From positions 1 to 31,020 of the forward strand of contig DHIR01000097.1 in assembly GCA_002403905.1 (NCBI GenBank): DNA of 31,020 nt. Reading direction: 5' to 3'. The notes beneath the pieces are model-generated. The model was not told the DNA's origin and did not search any database. It was given only the letters and a program-made list of their open reading frames with translations. A program made the position numbers and the translations under genes. Within the stretch, counting starts at the first letter, position 1, and the number at the start of each line of letters is the position of its first letter. The DNA comes from Mucilaginibacter sp. UBA4741 (GTDB taxonomy: Bacteria > Bacteroidota > Bacteroidia > Sphingobacteriales > Sphingobacteriaceae). Below, piece after piece: positions 1-8,174 of this stretch.

Positions 1-23
1 CCTAACAATGGGGAGTACATTAA

Positions 24-185
24 TTAGCGTCTTTAAACAAGGTCGATTTCGTCAAATCATTTAAAAGACAAACGGACGGCTCTTTTTTTAATCCTGTAAC
101 AAAAGGCAATGAATTTAAAAAAAACGTAAACAAATTGCTTAGAGTGACTAAACCAAAAGGAAACCCTGAAGAGCCAGAAGTTTAA
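24..185 (+). other. Unrecognised 3' coding fragment
   Basis: An open frame runs from just after a stop at 21-23 to a TAA at 183-185. It encodes a basic tail with words such as KSFKRQTDGSFFNP and KGNEFKKNVNKLL. No ATG, GTG or TTG occurs in frame before codon 135, so it cannot be a complete gene as it stands. A second frame (2-64) is open before it, so a frameshift or a lost 5' part is possible. I do not recognise the family. It may be the tail of a gene lying mostly outside the window, or chance. Confidence 0.25.
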
Positions 186-216
186 GCACATATCATATTC
201 TAACCATTAGTAAAAT

Positions 217-855
217 ATGATAACTAAATTTACCCAATCCAACTATCACCAAATTTGCGATGAATTAGCATTAAACGATGTGGATCTAGGTGATATCATT
301 AAAGCCCACGGCTATCCGCCCCTATGGAGCCGCCCCAATACGTTTGAAACTTTAGTACATATTATTTTAGAACAGCAGGTATCGCTGGCATCGGCATTAT
401 CAGCCTTAAATAAATTAAAAGAGCGTGTGCAGGAGTTGACACCTGCACGGGTTTTATTACTTAACGATGAAGAGTTTAGGGCGTGCTATTGCAGCCGTCA
501 AAAAACAGCCTACATTAAATATTTAGCCGAGGCATTGATAAGCGGGCATATCAACCTTGAAGCTTTTGAAATATTGCCCGATGGAGAGATCCGCGCGCAA
601 CTGGTAACTCTTAAAGGTATTGGTAACTGGACGGTTGATGTTTACCTGATGTTTGTACTGCAACGTGCCGACCTGTTCCCTATTGGCGACCTGGCGGCGG
701 TTAATGCCTTAAAACGCATCAAGAATTTACCGGCCAATGTTAACAAAGAAGCATTAATAACCATTGCCGTCCAATGGCAACCTTACAGAACGGTTGCTAC
801 TACGTTGTTATGGCATTATTATCTATCGGCACCAAAGAAGGTGCCCGGTAAGTAA
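217..855 (+). CDS. DNA-3-methyladenine glycosylase, AlkA-type HhH-GPD
   Basis: This 212-residue protein is a base-excision repair glycosylase of the HhH-GPD superfamily, which flips out and cleaves alkylated purines in the cytoplasm. The helix-hairpin-helix is at about residues 132-138 (LKGIGNW), followed by the catalytic aspartate at 158 in FPIGD. The early segment ETLVHIILEQQVS (44-56) is the usual first helix of the fold. The length is short compared with E. coli AlkA because the N-terminal alpha/beta domain is absent, as in many Bacteroidota and archaeal members. The ATG at 217 follows the preceding fragment's stop by 31 bases. It stands alone on the plus strand, with a minus-strand gene converging on it. 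The exact substrate range is inferred. Confidence 0.88.
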   Translation: MITKFTQSNYHQICDELALNDVDLGDIIKAHGYPPLWSRPNTFETLVHIILEQQVSLASALSALNKLKERVQELTPARVLLLNDEEFRACYCSRQKTAYIKYLAEALISGHINLEAFEILPDGEIRAQLVTLKGIGNWTVDVYLMFVLQRADLFPIGDLAAVNALKRIKNLPANVNKEALITIAVQWQPYRTVATTLLWHYYLSAPKKVPGK

Positions 856-883
856 CGGTCCAAGGGGACCAACTGAAAATAAA

Positions 884-921
884 AAAGCGACCGCTAAGCC
901 GTTAGGTCCCGCGATCGCTTT
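884..921 (-). terminator. Rho-independent terminator of the coiled-coil gene
   Basis: Arms of 11 bases at 884-894 and 911-921 pair around a 16-base loop. On the minus strand the single mismatch becomes a G-T wobble and the stem is followed by a T-rich run (A-rich 878-886 on the plus strand). That fits termination of the minus-strand gene ending at 954. It may also stop plus-strand transcripts from the glycosylase less well. Confidence 0.75.
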
Positions 922-953
922 GTTTCCCCGCCATGGCGGATGCCGGGTATATC

Positions 954-1865
954 TTATTTAAATGTTACACTTGTTTTACCCATAGTATACCCATCGGCAT
1001 AAAGCAATACGGTATAAGTTCCTTTTTGAAATGGCGATGAGTAGGTCCAGTCGACCGTATAATTAACACCATCGTCTTTAAAGTCGATAGATGTTTTATA
1101 GGTGTATTGCAGGTCCTGGCTATCGGCATTAAATGTTCCCGCGTCTGCACCTGTTATCAGGTTGCCTGTTGGGTCAATAATGCGGATATAGATATCATGC
1201 GATCCTTTTACCGCTATAGCATTGCTGGCAACGGTAAAGTTTATTTTTAACTTATTAACGTTTTTAGCTTTTGTTTCATCGCTTTCCTTACCATTCTTTT
1301 TAACCTTATACCCAACCACGCTGGTGGTTGCCACTTTTATAGCTGATGCCACTTTTACTTTACTATCAAGGTCTTGATTTTGTTTTTCAAGGTTGGTAGC
1401 TTTTTCACTAACCGAGGTAAGATTGGTTTTTAAAGTATCCCTTTCGGTCGTTAATGATACATTTTCTTTTTTAAGCTCGTCAATATCAGCAGTGTATTTG
1501 GTGACAAAATAGCGCAGTTGTTTTACGTCTTCCTGCGCCTTGCTTAATTCGGCAGTAGTAAGTTTGCCTTTGGCCAGTTCGCCTCTTAAAATCTTTATTT
1601 TGACTTTAAGTGAATCGTTTTTTGCCTGCAGCTCGGCCGACATTTTTGTTTTGCCTGAATTTACCTGCTCTATCTGTGCTTCTAAACTATCCAGTTCTGT
1701 TTGTAGCCGGGTCTTTTCATCGTTCTGATACACAACTTTAAGGTCCGAATTATTTTTCTTCATGTATAAATACACGTCGGTGCCTAATAATGCTACAATT
1801 ACTACCACTAAAAAGTAAATAACGTTCGAATTTTTTTTAGGCTCTTGTGTTTGTTGGTTCTCCAT
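954..1865 (-). CDS. Membrane-anchored coiled-coil protein with C-terminal beta domain
   Basis: I cannot name this 303-residue protein. A short charged N-terminus (PKKNSN) is followed by one hydrophobic helix at about residues 15-34, then a long heptad-rich, Lys/Glu/Leu-rich segment at about 48-170, predicted coiled coil. A C-terminal beta-rich domain (about 175-303) has an Ig-like look (YIRIIDPTGNLI, TVDWTYSSPFQKGTYTVLLY). The orientation is likely N-in, with the coiled coil and beta domain in the periplasm. Its upstream region to 2137 holds no other gene. Proteins of this layout are common conserved hypotheticals in Sphingobacteriaceae. A structural or tethering role is a guess. Confidence 0.8.
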   Translation of the reverse strand: MENQQTQEPKKNSNVIYFLVVVIVALLGTDVYLYMKKNNSDLKVVYQNDEKTRLQTELDSLEAQIEQVNSGKTKMSAELQAKNDSLKVKIKILRGELAKGKLTTAELSKAQEDVKQLRYFVTKYTADIDELKKENVSLTTERDTLKTNLTSVSEKATNLEKQNQDLDSKVKVASAIKVATTSVVGYKVKKNGKESDETKAKNVNKLKINFTVASNAIAVKGSHDIYIRIIDPTGNLITGADAGTFNADSQDLQYTYKTSIDFKDDGVNYTVDWTYSSPFQKGTYTVLLYADGYTMGKTSVTFK

Positions 1866-2106
1866 AAAAATTATCTGATTTTGTACTTAAATAATAATTA
1901 AATCCGGACTTGCCGCTTTTAAAGATGGGCTGGTTTTACTCCGCATCAATCACTGTTAGCTATATAATATGTAATAATGTGAATTTTATGATATTGTTTT
2001 TACAAATGGCTATAAATATTTTAGCTGTAATTTGCTAAAAGTAGCTACAAATTGCATAAAACGCAATTATTATTTGCCATAATAAACCGCCGTATTAATG
2101 AGTTTA

Positions 2107-2114
2107 TATCTTTG
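2107..2114 (+). promoter_or_regulatory. Bacteroidota -7 box for the GHL10 gene
   Basis: TATCTTTG matches the Bacteroidota -7 consensus TAnnTTTG and lies 23 bases before the ATG at 2138. No TTTG was found at the usual 19-21 base distance upstream. The rest of the 1866-2137 gap is AT-rich and shows no gene. Confidence 0.55.
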
Positions 2115-2137
2115 CACTTCTAAAAGAAAGCCTGTTA

Positions 2138-3700
2138 ATGCACCAATTACGCTATTTTATACTCCTGTTTGCGTTACTAGTTATAACAAAAGCAAAAGCA
2201 AAAGCCCAAACAGATACACTGGCCATGCTTAAATATATAGCCGATCCTAAACGCGAATTTAGAGGTGCATGGATAGCAACTGTTGTTAATATTGACTGGC
2301 CACAGCAAGGTTCAACAGTTGATCAGCAAAAGCAACAGTTGGGTAATATATTGGACCAGCACCAGCGGACTAATCTAAATGCAGTAATGTTCCAGGTGCG
2401 TCCCGCTGCCGATGCTTTTTATGGGAGGGGCCGCGAGCCATGGTCTAAATGGCTGATGGGTAAACAAGGACAAGCCCCCGCACCTTTTTATGATCCGTTA
2501 GATTTTGCCATTGCAGAAGCGCACAAACGGGGAATTGAGCTGCATGCCTGGTTTAACCCGTACCGTGCCACATTTGATAATAAATACTCGGCCCTAAGCC
2601 CCGATCATATCACCAATAAAAAACCCGAGTGGTTTTTTATTTATGGGGGATTAAAACTGTTTAATCCGGGCATACCCGAAGTGCGTGAATATATTGTGCA
2701 GGTTGTTTTAGATGTAGTTGATAATTATGATGTAGACGGCATACATATGGACGATTATTTTTATCCATACGCTATTGCCGGGCAAAAAATAAACGATGCG
2801 GCTACCTTTGCCAAGTATGGCAGCAATTTTAGTGATATAGGGGATTGGCGCCGCGATAATGTTAACCAGCTGATAAAAATGCTGAGCGATAGCATTCACA
2901 AGCACAAACCGCGTGTAAAGTTTGGCATTAGCCCATTTGGTATTTGGGCCAATAAATCGCAAAACCCGGAAGGATCTGATACAAGGGGCGGTGATTCGTA
3001 CTATGAATTATATGCTGATTCGCGCAAATGGATAAAAGAAGGCTGGCTGGATTATATTAACCCGCAGATATACTGGCCAATAAGTTATTCATTGGCCGGT
3101 TTTGAAAAATTAGTGGATTGGTGGGGGCTTAATACCTATAACCGTCATTTGTATATAGGGCAAGCCGCTTACCGTATAAATGAGCGAAAAATAGGAGCCT
3201 TTAAGTACCCGCAGCAAATGCCTGATCAAATAAAGTTGTTGCGTAATAACCCGCGCGTCCAGGGCAGCGTATTTTTTAGTTCGCAATCATTAACAGATAA
3301 TAAACTGGGCTTTACAGATTCATTACGATTAAATTATTACAAGCACCCGGCATTACCACCGGTTATGTTATGGCTGGATTCTATACCGCCTAATATTCCG
3401 CGAAACCTGCAGGTGGCCAAAATACCCAATACCAATAAAATACAATTAAAATGGGATGCCCCATTGCCGGCAAAAGACAATGAACTGGTTTATGGCTATG
3501 TTATTTACCGCTTTGAGGGTAATGAAAAGATAGACATATCAGCGTCCGACCATATATTACATATACAATATGATGCTAACCCGATGTATGTTGATACGAC
3601 AGCACAACGCGGGAAAACGTACTTGTATGTAATTACGGCCCTCGACAGGTTAAAAAACGAAAGTGACCGCTCGCCTACTATGGCGGTGACGGTACAATAG
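2138..3700 (+). CDS. Secreted GHL10-type glycoside hydrolase-like protein (YngK/DUF187)
   Basis: This 520-residue protein has an N-terminal signal peptide (hydrophobic 6-17, likely cleavage near AKAQ at 21-24). The glycosyl-hydrolase-like 10 domain spans about 38-400: REFRGAWIATV at 39-49, FNPYR at 139-143 and the strongly conserved DVDGIHMDDY at 198-207, whose acidic residues are the likely catalytic or binding site. A fibronectin type III-like domain occupies about 415-520. The fold is a TIM barrel, and the family is thought to act on cell-wall or other polysaccharides, though the substrate is not shown here. It is probably periplasmic or outer-membrane associated. It is a single gene with its own -7 box and a downstream hairpin. 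Confidence 0.88.
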   Translation: MHQLRYFILLFALLVITKAKAKAQTDTLAMLKYIADPKREFRGAWIATVVNIDWPQQGSTVDQQKQQLGNILDQHQRTNLNAVMFQVRPAADAFYGRGREPWSKWLMGKQGQAPAPFYDPLDFAIAEAHKRGIELHAWFNPYRATFDNKYSALSPDHITNKKPEWFFIYGGLKLFNPGIPEVREYIVQVVLDVVDNYDVDGIHMDDYFYPYAIAGQKINDAATFAKYGSNFSDIGDWRRDNVNQLIKMLSDSIHKHKPRVKFGISPFGIWANKSQNPEGSDTRGGDSYYELYADSRKWIKEGWLDYINPQIYWPISYSLAGFEKLVDWWGLNTYNRHLYIGQAAYRINERKIGAFKYPQQMPDQIKLLRNNPRVQGSVFFSSQSLTDNKLGFTDSLRLNYYKHPALPPVMLWLDSIPPNIPRNLQVAKIPNTNKIQLKWDAPLPAKDNELVYGYVIYRFEGNEKIDISASDHILHIQYDANPMYVDTTAQRGKTYLYVITALDRLKNESDRSPTMAVTVQ

Positions 3701-3707
3701 ACCACCT

Positions 3708-3736
3708 AAGCCCTCTCATTTGAGGAGATGCTTTTT
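3708..3736 (+). terminator. Hairpin and T-run after the GHL10 gene
   Basis: AAGC at 3708-3711 pairs with GCTT at 3730-3733, and an inner stem CTCA/TGAG (3715-3718/3721-3724) closes the loop. A run of five T follows at 3732-3736. The internal loop makes it a moderate candidate terminator for the gene ending at 3700. Confidence 0.45.
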
Positions 3737-3786
3737 AACATTTGTTTTTTATCTTGCTTCCTGATTCTTAACTTTTGATTCTATAA

Positions 3787-4116
3787 ATGAGGGCTGTAAT
3801 ACAACGCGTTTCTGAAGCTATCTGTAAGGTTGACGATGCCATAACCGGCGAGATCGGCTTGGGCTTTTTGGTGCTATTGGGTGTTGAGGACACAGACACC
3901 GAAGAAGACACACAATGGCTGGCTCAAAAAATAACCGGCATGCGTGTTTTTGGCGATGAAAACGGTTTGATGAATAAGGCGCTGGCAGATGTGGATGGCA
4001 AAATCTTATTGATCTCGCAATTCACCTTGTTTGCACAAACTAAAAAGGGTAACAGACCATCATTTATAAAAGCCGCCCGGCCTGATAAAACTCATCGGGA
4101 CTTAGGTTGGGTATAG
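3787..4116 (+). pseudogene. dtd: D-aminoacyl-tRNA deacylase, 3' truncated
   Basis: The first 101 residues are a normal DTD: MRAVIQRVSEA, GFLVLLGV, the SQFTLFA motif at 77-83 and GNRPSF at 88-93. DTD hydrolyses D-amino acids (and glycine) from mischarged tRNA as a homodimer. The family is about 145-150 residues, but here the frame changes after ARPDK into eight unrelated residues and stops at 109. The missing part includes the C-terminal Gly-cisPro segment (NxGPVT) that forms the chiral-proofreading site, so the product should be inactive or unstable. The unrelated tail is an out-of-frame reading of a GxxExxY fragment. The usual downstream partner, a MazG-like gene, is still present. Confidence 0.85.
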
Positions 4117-4166
4117 TTATCAATTTTGGTAACCCTTCGCTTGAATATCAACGGGTAATAATTTAA
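4089..4166 (+). pseudogene. C-terminal remnant of a GxxExxY protein
   Basis: In the frame beginning at 4089, right after a TAA at 4086-4088, 25 codons read NSS then GLRLGIVINFGNPSLEY and QRVII before TAA at 4164-4166. This matches the conserved C-terminus of GxxExxY proteins (PDDEXK_3 family, common in Bacteroidota), which typically end with an L-x-x-NFG-x-PSLE-[FY]-x-R pattern. Only the tail remains; the first roughly 100 residues are absent. The fragment starts where DTD homology ends, so one recombination or deletion event probably joined the two genes. Confidence 0.75.
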
Positions 4167-4213
4167 TTCGGATAGCTAATTCGTGTAATTCGACACAATT
4201 CGTGAAATTAGTG
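4165..4213. repeat. AATTCGTG short-word repeat block
   Basis: The word AATTCG occurs four times in 38 bases (starts 4165, 4178, 4187, 4197), two of them as AATTCGTG, followed by AAATTAGTG. From memory, AT-rich blocks of this kind are common beside GxxExxY genes in Bacteroidota, so it probably belongs to the remnant cassette. It supplies an in-frame GTG at 4202 just before the mazG-like gene. Confidence 0.55.
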
Positions 4214-4219
4214 CCCATT

Positions 4220-4546
4220 ATGACAATTGAAGAAGCACAAAAACTAGTTGACAACTGGATAAAAACAACCGGCATTCGTTATTTTAACGAGTTAACCAAT
4301 ACGGCCATATTAATGGAAGAGGTTGGCGAGGTTGCCCGGATAATGGCCCGACAATATGGCGAACAATCCTTCAAAAAATCTGATACGGAAGTTAACCTGG
4401 CCGATGAAATGGCTGATGTTTTATTTGTGTTGATATGCCTGGCTAACCAAACCAATATTGATTTAACCGATGCCCTGCAAAAGAACATGGAAAAGAAAAG
4501 CATCCGGGATGCGGACAGGCACAAGAATAACGAGAAGTTAAAATAA
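4220..4546 (+). CDS. MazG-like nucleotide pyrophosphohydrolase
   Basis: This 108-residue all-alpha NTP pyrophosphohydrolase should hydrolyse (d)NTPs or related nucleotides to the monophosphate and pyrophosphate in the cytoplasm. The metal-binding motifs are visible: EEVGE at residues 33-37 and DEMADVL at 62-68 (E63, D66). The ATG at 4220 is preferred over an in-frame GTG at 4202, because the latter lies inside the AATTCGTG repeat block and adds six residues not expected in the family. It was probably cotranscribed with dtd, but the GxxExxY scar now separates them. It converges on comB, with 29 bases between the two stops. Confidence 0.85.
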   Translation: MTIEEAQKLVDNWIKTTGIRYFNELTNTAILMEEVGEVARIMARQYGEQSFKKSDTEVNLADEMADVLFVLICLANQTNIDLTDALQKNMEKKSIRDADRHKNNEKLK

Positions 4547-4575
4547 GTTGAAGATTAAAGCGGCAGTGTTTAGCG

Positions 4576-5316
4576 CTACGGCAATTTCACCAACTTATCC
4601 CCATCCAAAATCGGGATAGCGGTAGTTAGATCGATCTTTAAACAAAACTCAATATCAGCGTCAATACCCAGTTTTTTAAGGCGTTCGCTATGTGATGTTT
4701 TTTTGAGGTATTTATCCAGATCGTCTTTGGCAATGTTATAAAGATCGTTGGCAGCAAGCGCTGGGTCATCAACCACAAAACCGCTATTCTTTAGTTGCTC
4801 GACAACCGCGCCTGCAAACAGGGTGTCTTCCAGGTTAAAGTTGTTTTTCCAGCCGGAGCATACCAATAAGATGTTCTCGTTTTGTTGCTTTAGCCAGTTG
4901 CAAATAGCGGTAAGGTTAATAAAGGCACCTATAACTATTTTTTTTGCGCTGCGCGATAGGTGTAAAGCATGGGTGCCGTTAGTTGTAGTGAGTACAATGG
5001 TTTTGCCGGCTACTTTTTCTTTAGTGTAAGAGAATGGCGAATTGCCAAAATCAAATCCTTCAACCACCTCGCCATTGCGTTCGGCCGCCAGTAGGTAATC
5101 AAACCCTTTTTCTAAATAAGCGCTGCATTCTTCCACCTGCGATACGGGGATAATAGCCTCGGCACCATTTTCAATTCCGTAGCAAATAGAGGTAGTAGCC
5201 CTAAAAATATCAATAACTACAACAATGTAATCCTCAACATTATAAAGCGGGATCAGTGCGGGTGTAAGGCAAACATCCAGGCCATTTGCAGACGGTTTGT
5301 TTATTGGTTGACTCAA
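4576..5316 (-). CDS. comB: 2-phosphosulfolactate phosphatase, ComB family
   Basis: This 246-residue protein matches the ComB family, which dephosphorylates 2-phosphosulfolactate to sulfolactate using Mg2+. Family blocks are present in order: IDIFRATTS at 35-43, TTTNGT at 110-115, CSGW at 153-156 and LEDTLFAGA at 162-170. It starts only 4 bases after the gcvT stop, so the two are almost certainly cotranscribed, with gcvT first. In methanogens the enzyme serves coenzyme M synthesis. Here a role in another sulfonate route is inferred, and no other gene of that kind is nearby. Confidence 0.87.
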   Translation of the reverse strand: MSQPINKPSANGLDVCLTPALIPLYNVEDYIVVVIDIFRATTSICYGIENGAEAIIPVSQVEECSAYLEKGFDYLLAAERNGEVVEGFDFGNSPFSYTKEKVAGKTIVLTTTNGTHALHLSRSAKKIVIGAFINLTAICNWLKQQNENILLVCSGWKNNFNLEDTLFAGAVVEQLKNSGFVVDDPALAANDLYNIAKDDLDKYLKKTSHSERLKKLGIDADIEFCLKIDLTTAIPILDGDKLVKLP

Positions 5317-5320
5317 AATA

Positions 5321-6400
5321 CTATTTATAAAAAGGTGGTTTAACTATTTTAGCTTTAATACTGTTATCGCGTATCTTAATAAAGATCTCGGTACCTTCTT
5401 TGGCAAACTCATTCTTAACATAACCCATACCTATAGCCTTTTGCAAGGATGGCGATTGCGTGCCCGATGTTACTTTGCCAATATTATTGCCATCGGCATC
5501 AATTATCTCATAATCGTGGCGGGGTATGCCACGATCTATCATTTCAAAACCTACCAGCTTTTGCGTTACGCCTGCCGATTTTTGCTCTTGTAAAGCTGCC
5601 GAGTTAGTAAACTCTTTATTAAACTTAGTTACCCAGCCTAAACCAGCCTCTAAAGGCGATGTAGTATCATCAATATCATTACCATAAAGGCAGAACCCCA
5701 TTTCCAGGCGTAATGTATCGCGTGCGCCCAGACCTATGGGTTTAATACCAAATGGTTCACCGGCTTTAAATATGGCATCCCAGATAGCTTCGGCATGCTC
5801 GTTGTCAACATATAACTCGAAGCCTCCTGCACCGGTGTAACCCGTTGCAGATACAATTACATTATCAATACCGGCAAATGTTCCTTTTTTAAAGGTGTAA
5901 TATTCCATTGATGCCAGGTCAATATTTGTAAGGCTTTGTAAAGCCTCGGCTGCTTTTGGCCCTTGTACAGCTAATAACGAGGTGCGGTCTGATATGTCTT
6001 TCATTACAACGCCATCAGTATTAAACTGGTTTATCCAGTTCCAATCTTTCTCGATGTTTGACGCGTTTACTACCAGCATATAGGTTTTCTCGTCAATACG
6101 ATAAACCAACAGATCATCAACAATGCCGCCGGTTTTATTGGGTAGACAAGAGTACTGTACTTTGCCATCATATAATTTTGAGGCATCGTTACTGCTTACC
6201 CGTTGTATCAGGTCGAGCGCGTTATCGCCTTTTAAAATAAACTCGCCCATGTGGCTTACATCAAATACGCCAACGGCTTTACGCACGGTTTGGTGTTCGG
6301 CATTAATGCCGACATATTGTACCGGCATATTGTAACCGGCAAAGGGCACCATTTTGGCACCTGCTTTTATATGGGTTTCGCTAAGGGCTGTGTTTTTCAT
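5321..6400 (-). CDS. gcvT: Glycine cleavage system aminomethyltransferase (T protein)
   Basis: GcvT transfers the methylene group from aminomethyl-lipoyl H protein to tetrahydrofolate, releasing ammonia. The 359-residue protein is of normal length. Motifs are [10 protein letters not shown] at 44-53, GGIVDDLL at 91-98 with the catalytic aspartate, [14 protein letters not shown] at 184-197 and [10 protein letters not shown] at 226-235. The ATG at 6400 is chosen over the TTG at 6406 because MKNTALS is the usual start. comB follows 4 bases downstream. gcvH and gcvP are not in the window, as is usual for Bacteroidota where they are scattered. Confidence 0.95.
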   Translation of the reverse strand: MKNTALSETHIKAGAKMVPFAGYNMPVQYVGINAEHQTVRKAVGVFDVSHMGEFILKGDNALDLIQRVSSNDASKLYDGKVQYSCLPNKTGGIVDDLLVYRIDEKTYMLVVNASNIEKDWNWINQFNTDGVVMKDISDRTSLLAVQGPKAAEALQSLTNIDLASMEYYTFKKGTFAGIDNVIVSATGYTGAGGFELYVDNEHAEAIWDAIFKAGEPFGIKPIGLGARDTLRLEMGFCLYGNDIDDTTSPLEAGLGWVTKFNKEFTNSAALQEQKSAGVTQKLVGFEMIDRGIPRHDYEIIDADGNNIGKVTSGTQSPSLQKAIGMGYVKNEFAKEGTEIFIKIRDNSIKAKIVKPPFYK

Positions 6401-6568
6401 AACCAAATTATATTTGGCGTAAAAGTAATAAAAATACAGGCAGGTTGCGTGCGATTAAGAAAGGATTTTGATAAACACAGGATTCCGCTATTTATCCACA
6501 CAAAACCACATTATACGCACCTCCTGCCGCCGTTTGTGTTGCTGTAGACACCAAAAACCACCATTTAT

Positions 6569-6646
6569 CACCACATTTTATGCATACTCATCAGGCGTTA
6601 ACACCGCCCCAAAAAGCAGTTAAAAATATTAACTCAAAATGTGGTG
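6569..6646. other. Nested inverted repeats, possible three-way-junction structure
   Basis: Perfect 11-base arms CACCACATTTT (6569-6579) and AAAATGTGGTG (6636-6646) enclose two smaller hairpins: GGCG/CGCC at 6594-6597/6605-6608 and AGTTAA/TTAACT at 6618-6623/6629-6634. Together they could fold as a three-way junction in RNA, or as a cruciform. It sits in the gene-free 6401-6885 gap upstream of gcvT (minus strand). There is no T-run after it, so it is not a standard terminator. Confidence 0.5.
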
Positions 6647-6820
6647 ACAAAATACCGCCACCATTTAATTGTAATGAATTGGCGTAATTTGTAATTGCAG
6701 GAAAGCCGTAGGGATAAGGGCGTTGTCTGCGGATGACATTAAGAATGCAGATCATTTATGAGTGAGCATGAGCAATTGGGCGGTATGGCAGTGGAGTATT
6801 TATTGCCTCGTTATATAATC

Positions 6821-6844
6821 GTCCGAAGTCAGAGACATTCGGAC
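6821..6844 (-). terminator. Stable hairpin downstream of the GT4 gene
   Basis: GTCCGAA (6821-6827) pairs perfectly with TTCGGAC (6838-6844). The inner GTC/GAC extends the stem to 10 pairs with one bulged A and a three-base loop. It lies 41 bases beyond the GT4 stop on the minus strand. The following sequence is AT-rich but lacks a true T-run, so the terminator role is tentative. Confidence 0.4.
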
Positions 6845-6885
6845 AGCGTCCCGGTTAATAGTATGAACAACGTGAGGGTAATTAG

Positions 6886-8091
6886 TTATCCCTTACAACA
6901 AGTCTTATAAAACTTCACCAAATTTTTGGTAACCACATTTATATCATGTTCTTTCTCTGCTAACAGGCGTGCATTTTTACCTAATTGAATACATAACTCT
7001 TCATCGGTTATGCAGCGGTGTATGGCATCAAAAAACTCGTTGCGGTTATTGGCGATCATTATATCATGGCCATTTTTAAAGTTAATACCCTCGGCTCCCA
7101 GCGAAGTAGATATAATGCATTTCTGCATCGCCATGCCCTCTACAATTTTTACCCGCATACCACCACCGGATAATAACGGAACTATCATTATCGATTTACT
7201 ATTCACAAACTCCAGCGCGTTATCAACCTCGCCCTGGATAAAGATCTTGCCCAACGCCTCGTAATCATCAAATCGCTCGGGGATATCATTGCCCGCTATA
7301 TATAGTTTAACAGGCAGGTCTCCCTCTGTAATGTCTTTTATAAAATTGTCTAAAAACCACTCTACTCCTTCCCGGTTAGGTAGCCAATCTAACGAGCCGA
7401 GGAAGAACAGGCTTGGGAATTCTGTTTTCCTGATGTCAACCACATATTTTTCTAATCGTAAACCTACCGGAAATATCTCAATAGGCACGTTGATGCCATA
7501 TTCCTGTAAGGTGCTTTTGTCTTGCCCGGTAAATACAGCAATGGCATCAAACTTATTTAACTTTTGCTGCTCATAACTTTTTATGCGGCGGGCATGCATC
7601 CGCAGGTATGATTTTTTAAACGGATCTATCTTTTGTTGCGATAGCCGCCACCATATCTGGTTCTCAATATTGTGTGCCCGATAGATCAGCTTTGCTTTAG
7701 AGTGTTTGCGTACCGCAGGCAGGTATAAAGAAACAAACAAACCCTCAAACTGAATGATATCGTAATCGTTGTTACGTAATTCGCGTACTAACAGGGTTTC
7801 AAATTCCGGGTCGTAATACCGGTCTACGTTAAAAGATGTTTTGCGGAATAAATTAGCAGCCACCCCCAACATGGTAATAGTGGTATCAATATCATAGGCG
7901 CGGTAATGTATTTTGCCCATCAGGTCCTCATCGGGCAATTGGCTTTCGTGATTGTTTCTTTTAGCGTTGAGGGCCACGAGCGAAACGTCATGCCCGGTAT
8001 TAACCAAGCCTTTTATGGTATTAGCTACCACAATCGCGTATCCGCCATTTTGCGGAAATGGAACACGATGGCTTAGTATAAGGATCTTCAA
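6886..8091 (-). CDS. Glycosyltransferase family 4 (GT-B)
   Basis: This 401-residue protein has the two Rossmann-like halves of a GT-B sugar transferase. The N-terminal acceptor half begins MKILILSHRVPFPQNGG. The donor half contains GSLDWLPNREG at 232-242 and GGGMRVKIVEGMA at 309-321, whose glutamate is the conserved nucleotide-sugar-contacting residue, followed by IISTSLGAEGI. There is no membrane helix, so it probably works at the cytoplasmic face on a lipid-linked or surface polysaccharide. It is the last gene of the long minus-strand run; rnhB lies 83 bases upstream. Donor and acceptor cannot be told from sequence. Confidence 0.87.
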   Translation of the reverse strand: MKILILSHRVPFPQNGGYAIVVANTIKGLVNTGHDVSLVALNAKRNNHESQLPDEDLMGKIHYRAYDIDTTITMLGVAANLFRKTSFNVDRYYDPEFETLLVRELRNNDYDIIQFEGLFVSLYLPAVRKHSKAKLIYRAHNIENQIWWRLSQQKIDPFKKSYLRMHARRIKSYEQQKLNKFDAIAVFTGQDKSTLQEYGINVPIEIFPVGLRLEKYVVDIRKTEFPSLFFLGSLDWLPNREGVEWFLDNFIKDITEGDLPVKLYIAGNDIPERFDDYEALGKIFIQGEVDNALEFVNSKSIMIVPLLSGGGMRVKIVEGMAMQKCIISTSLGAEGINFKNGHDIMIANNRNEFFDAIHRCITDEELCIQLGKNARLLAEKEHDINVVTKNLVKFYKTCCKG

Positions 8092-8174
8092 TGACTTTGG
8101 GTTTTACCAAAAATACTAAAATCAGGTTAAGAATCAAGGCATAGGCTGGCCCAATTAATAATAAAAAAGCAATA

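Larger units (their letters stand above)
6401..6885. other. Gene-free gap between gcvT and the GT4 gene
   Basis: No convincing gene lies here. The part near gcvT must hold its minus-strand promoter, but no clear TAnnTTTG box was seen. Content: the nested inverted repeat at 6569-6646, a compact hairpin at 6821-6844, and a 50-codon plus-strand ORF (6758-6910) with no recognisable product, which runs into the GT4 3' end antisense. Confidence 0.5.

Noticed and set aside
4202..4219. GTG start adding six residues to the mazG-like protein
   Set aside because: It lies inside the repeat block; ATG 4220 gives the expected N-terminus.
6758..6910. 50-codon plus-strand ORF in the gcvT-GT4 gap
   Set aside because: No recognisable motif, runs antisense into the GT4 gene and contains the hairpin at 6821-6844; probably chance.
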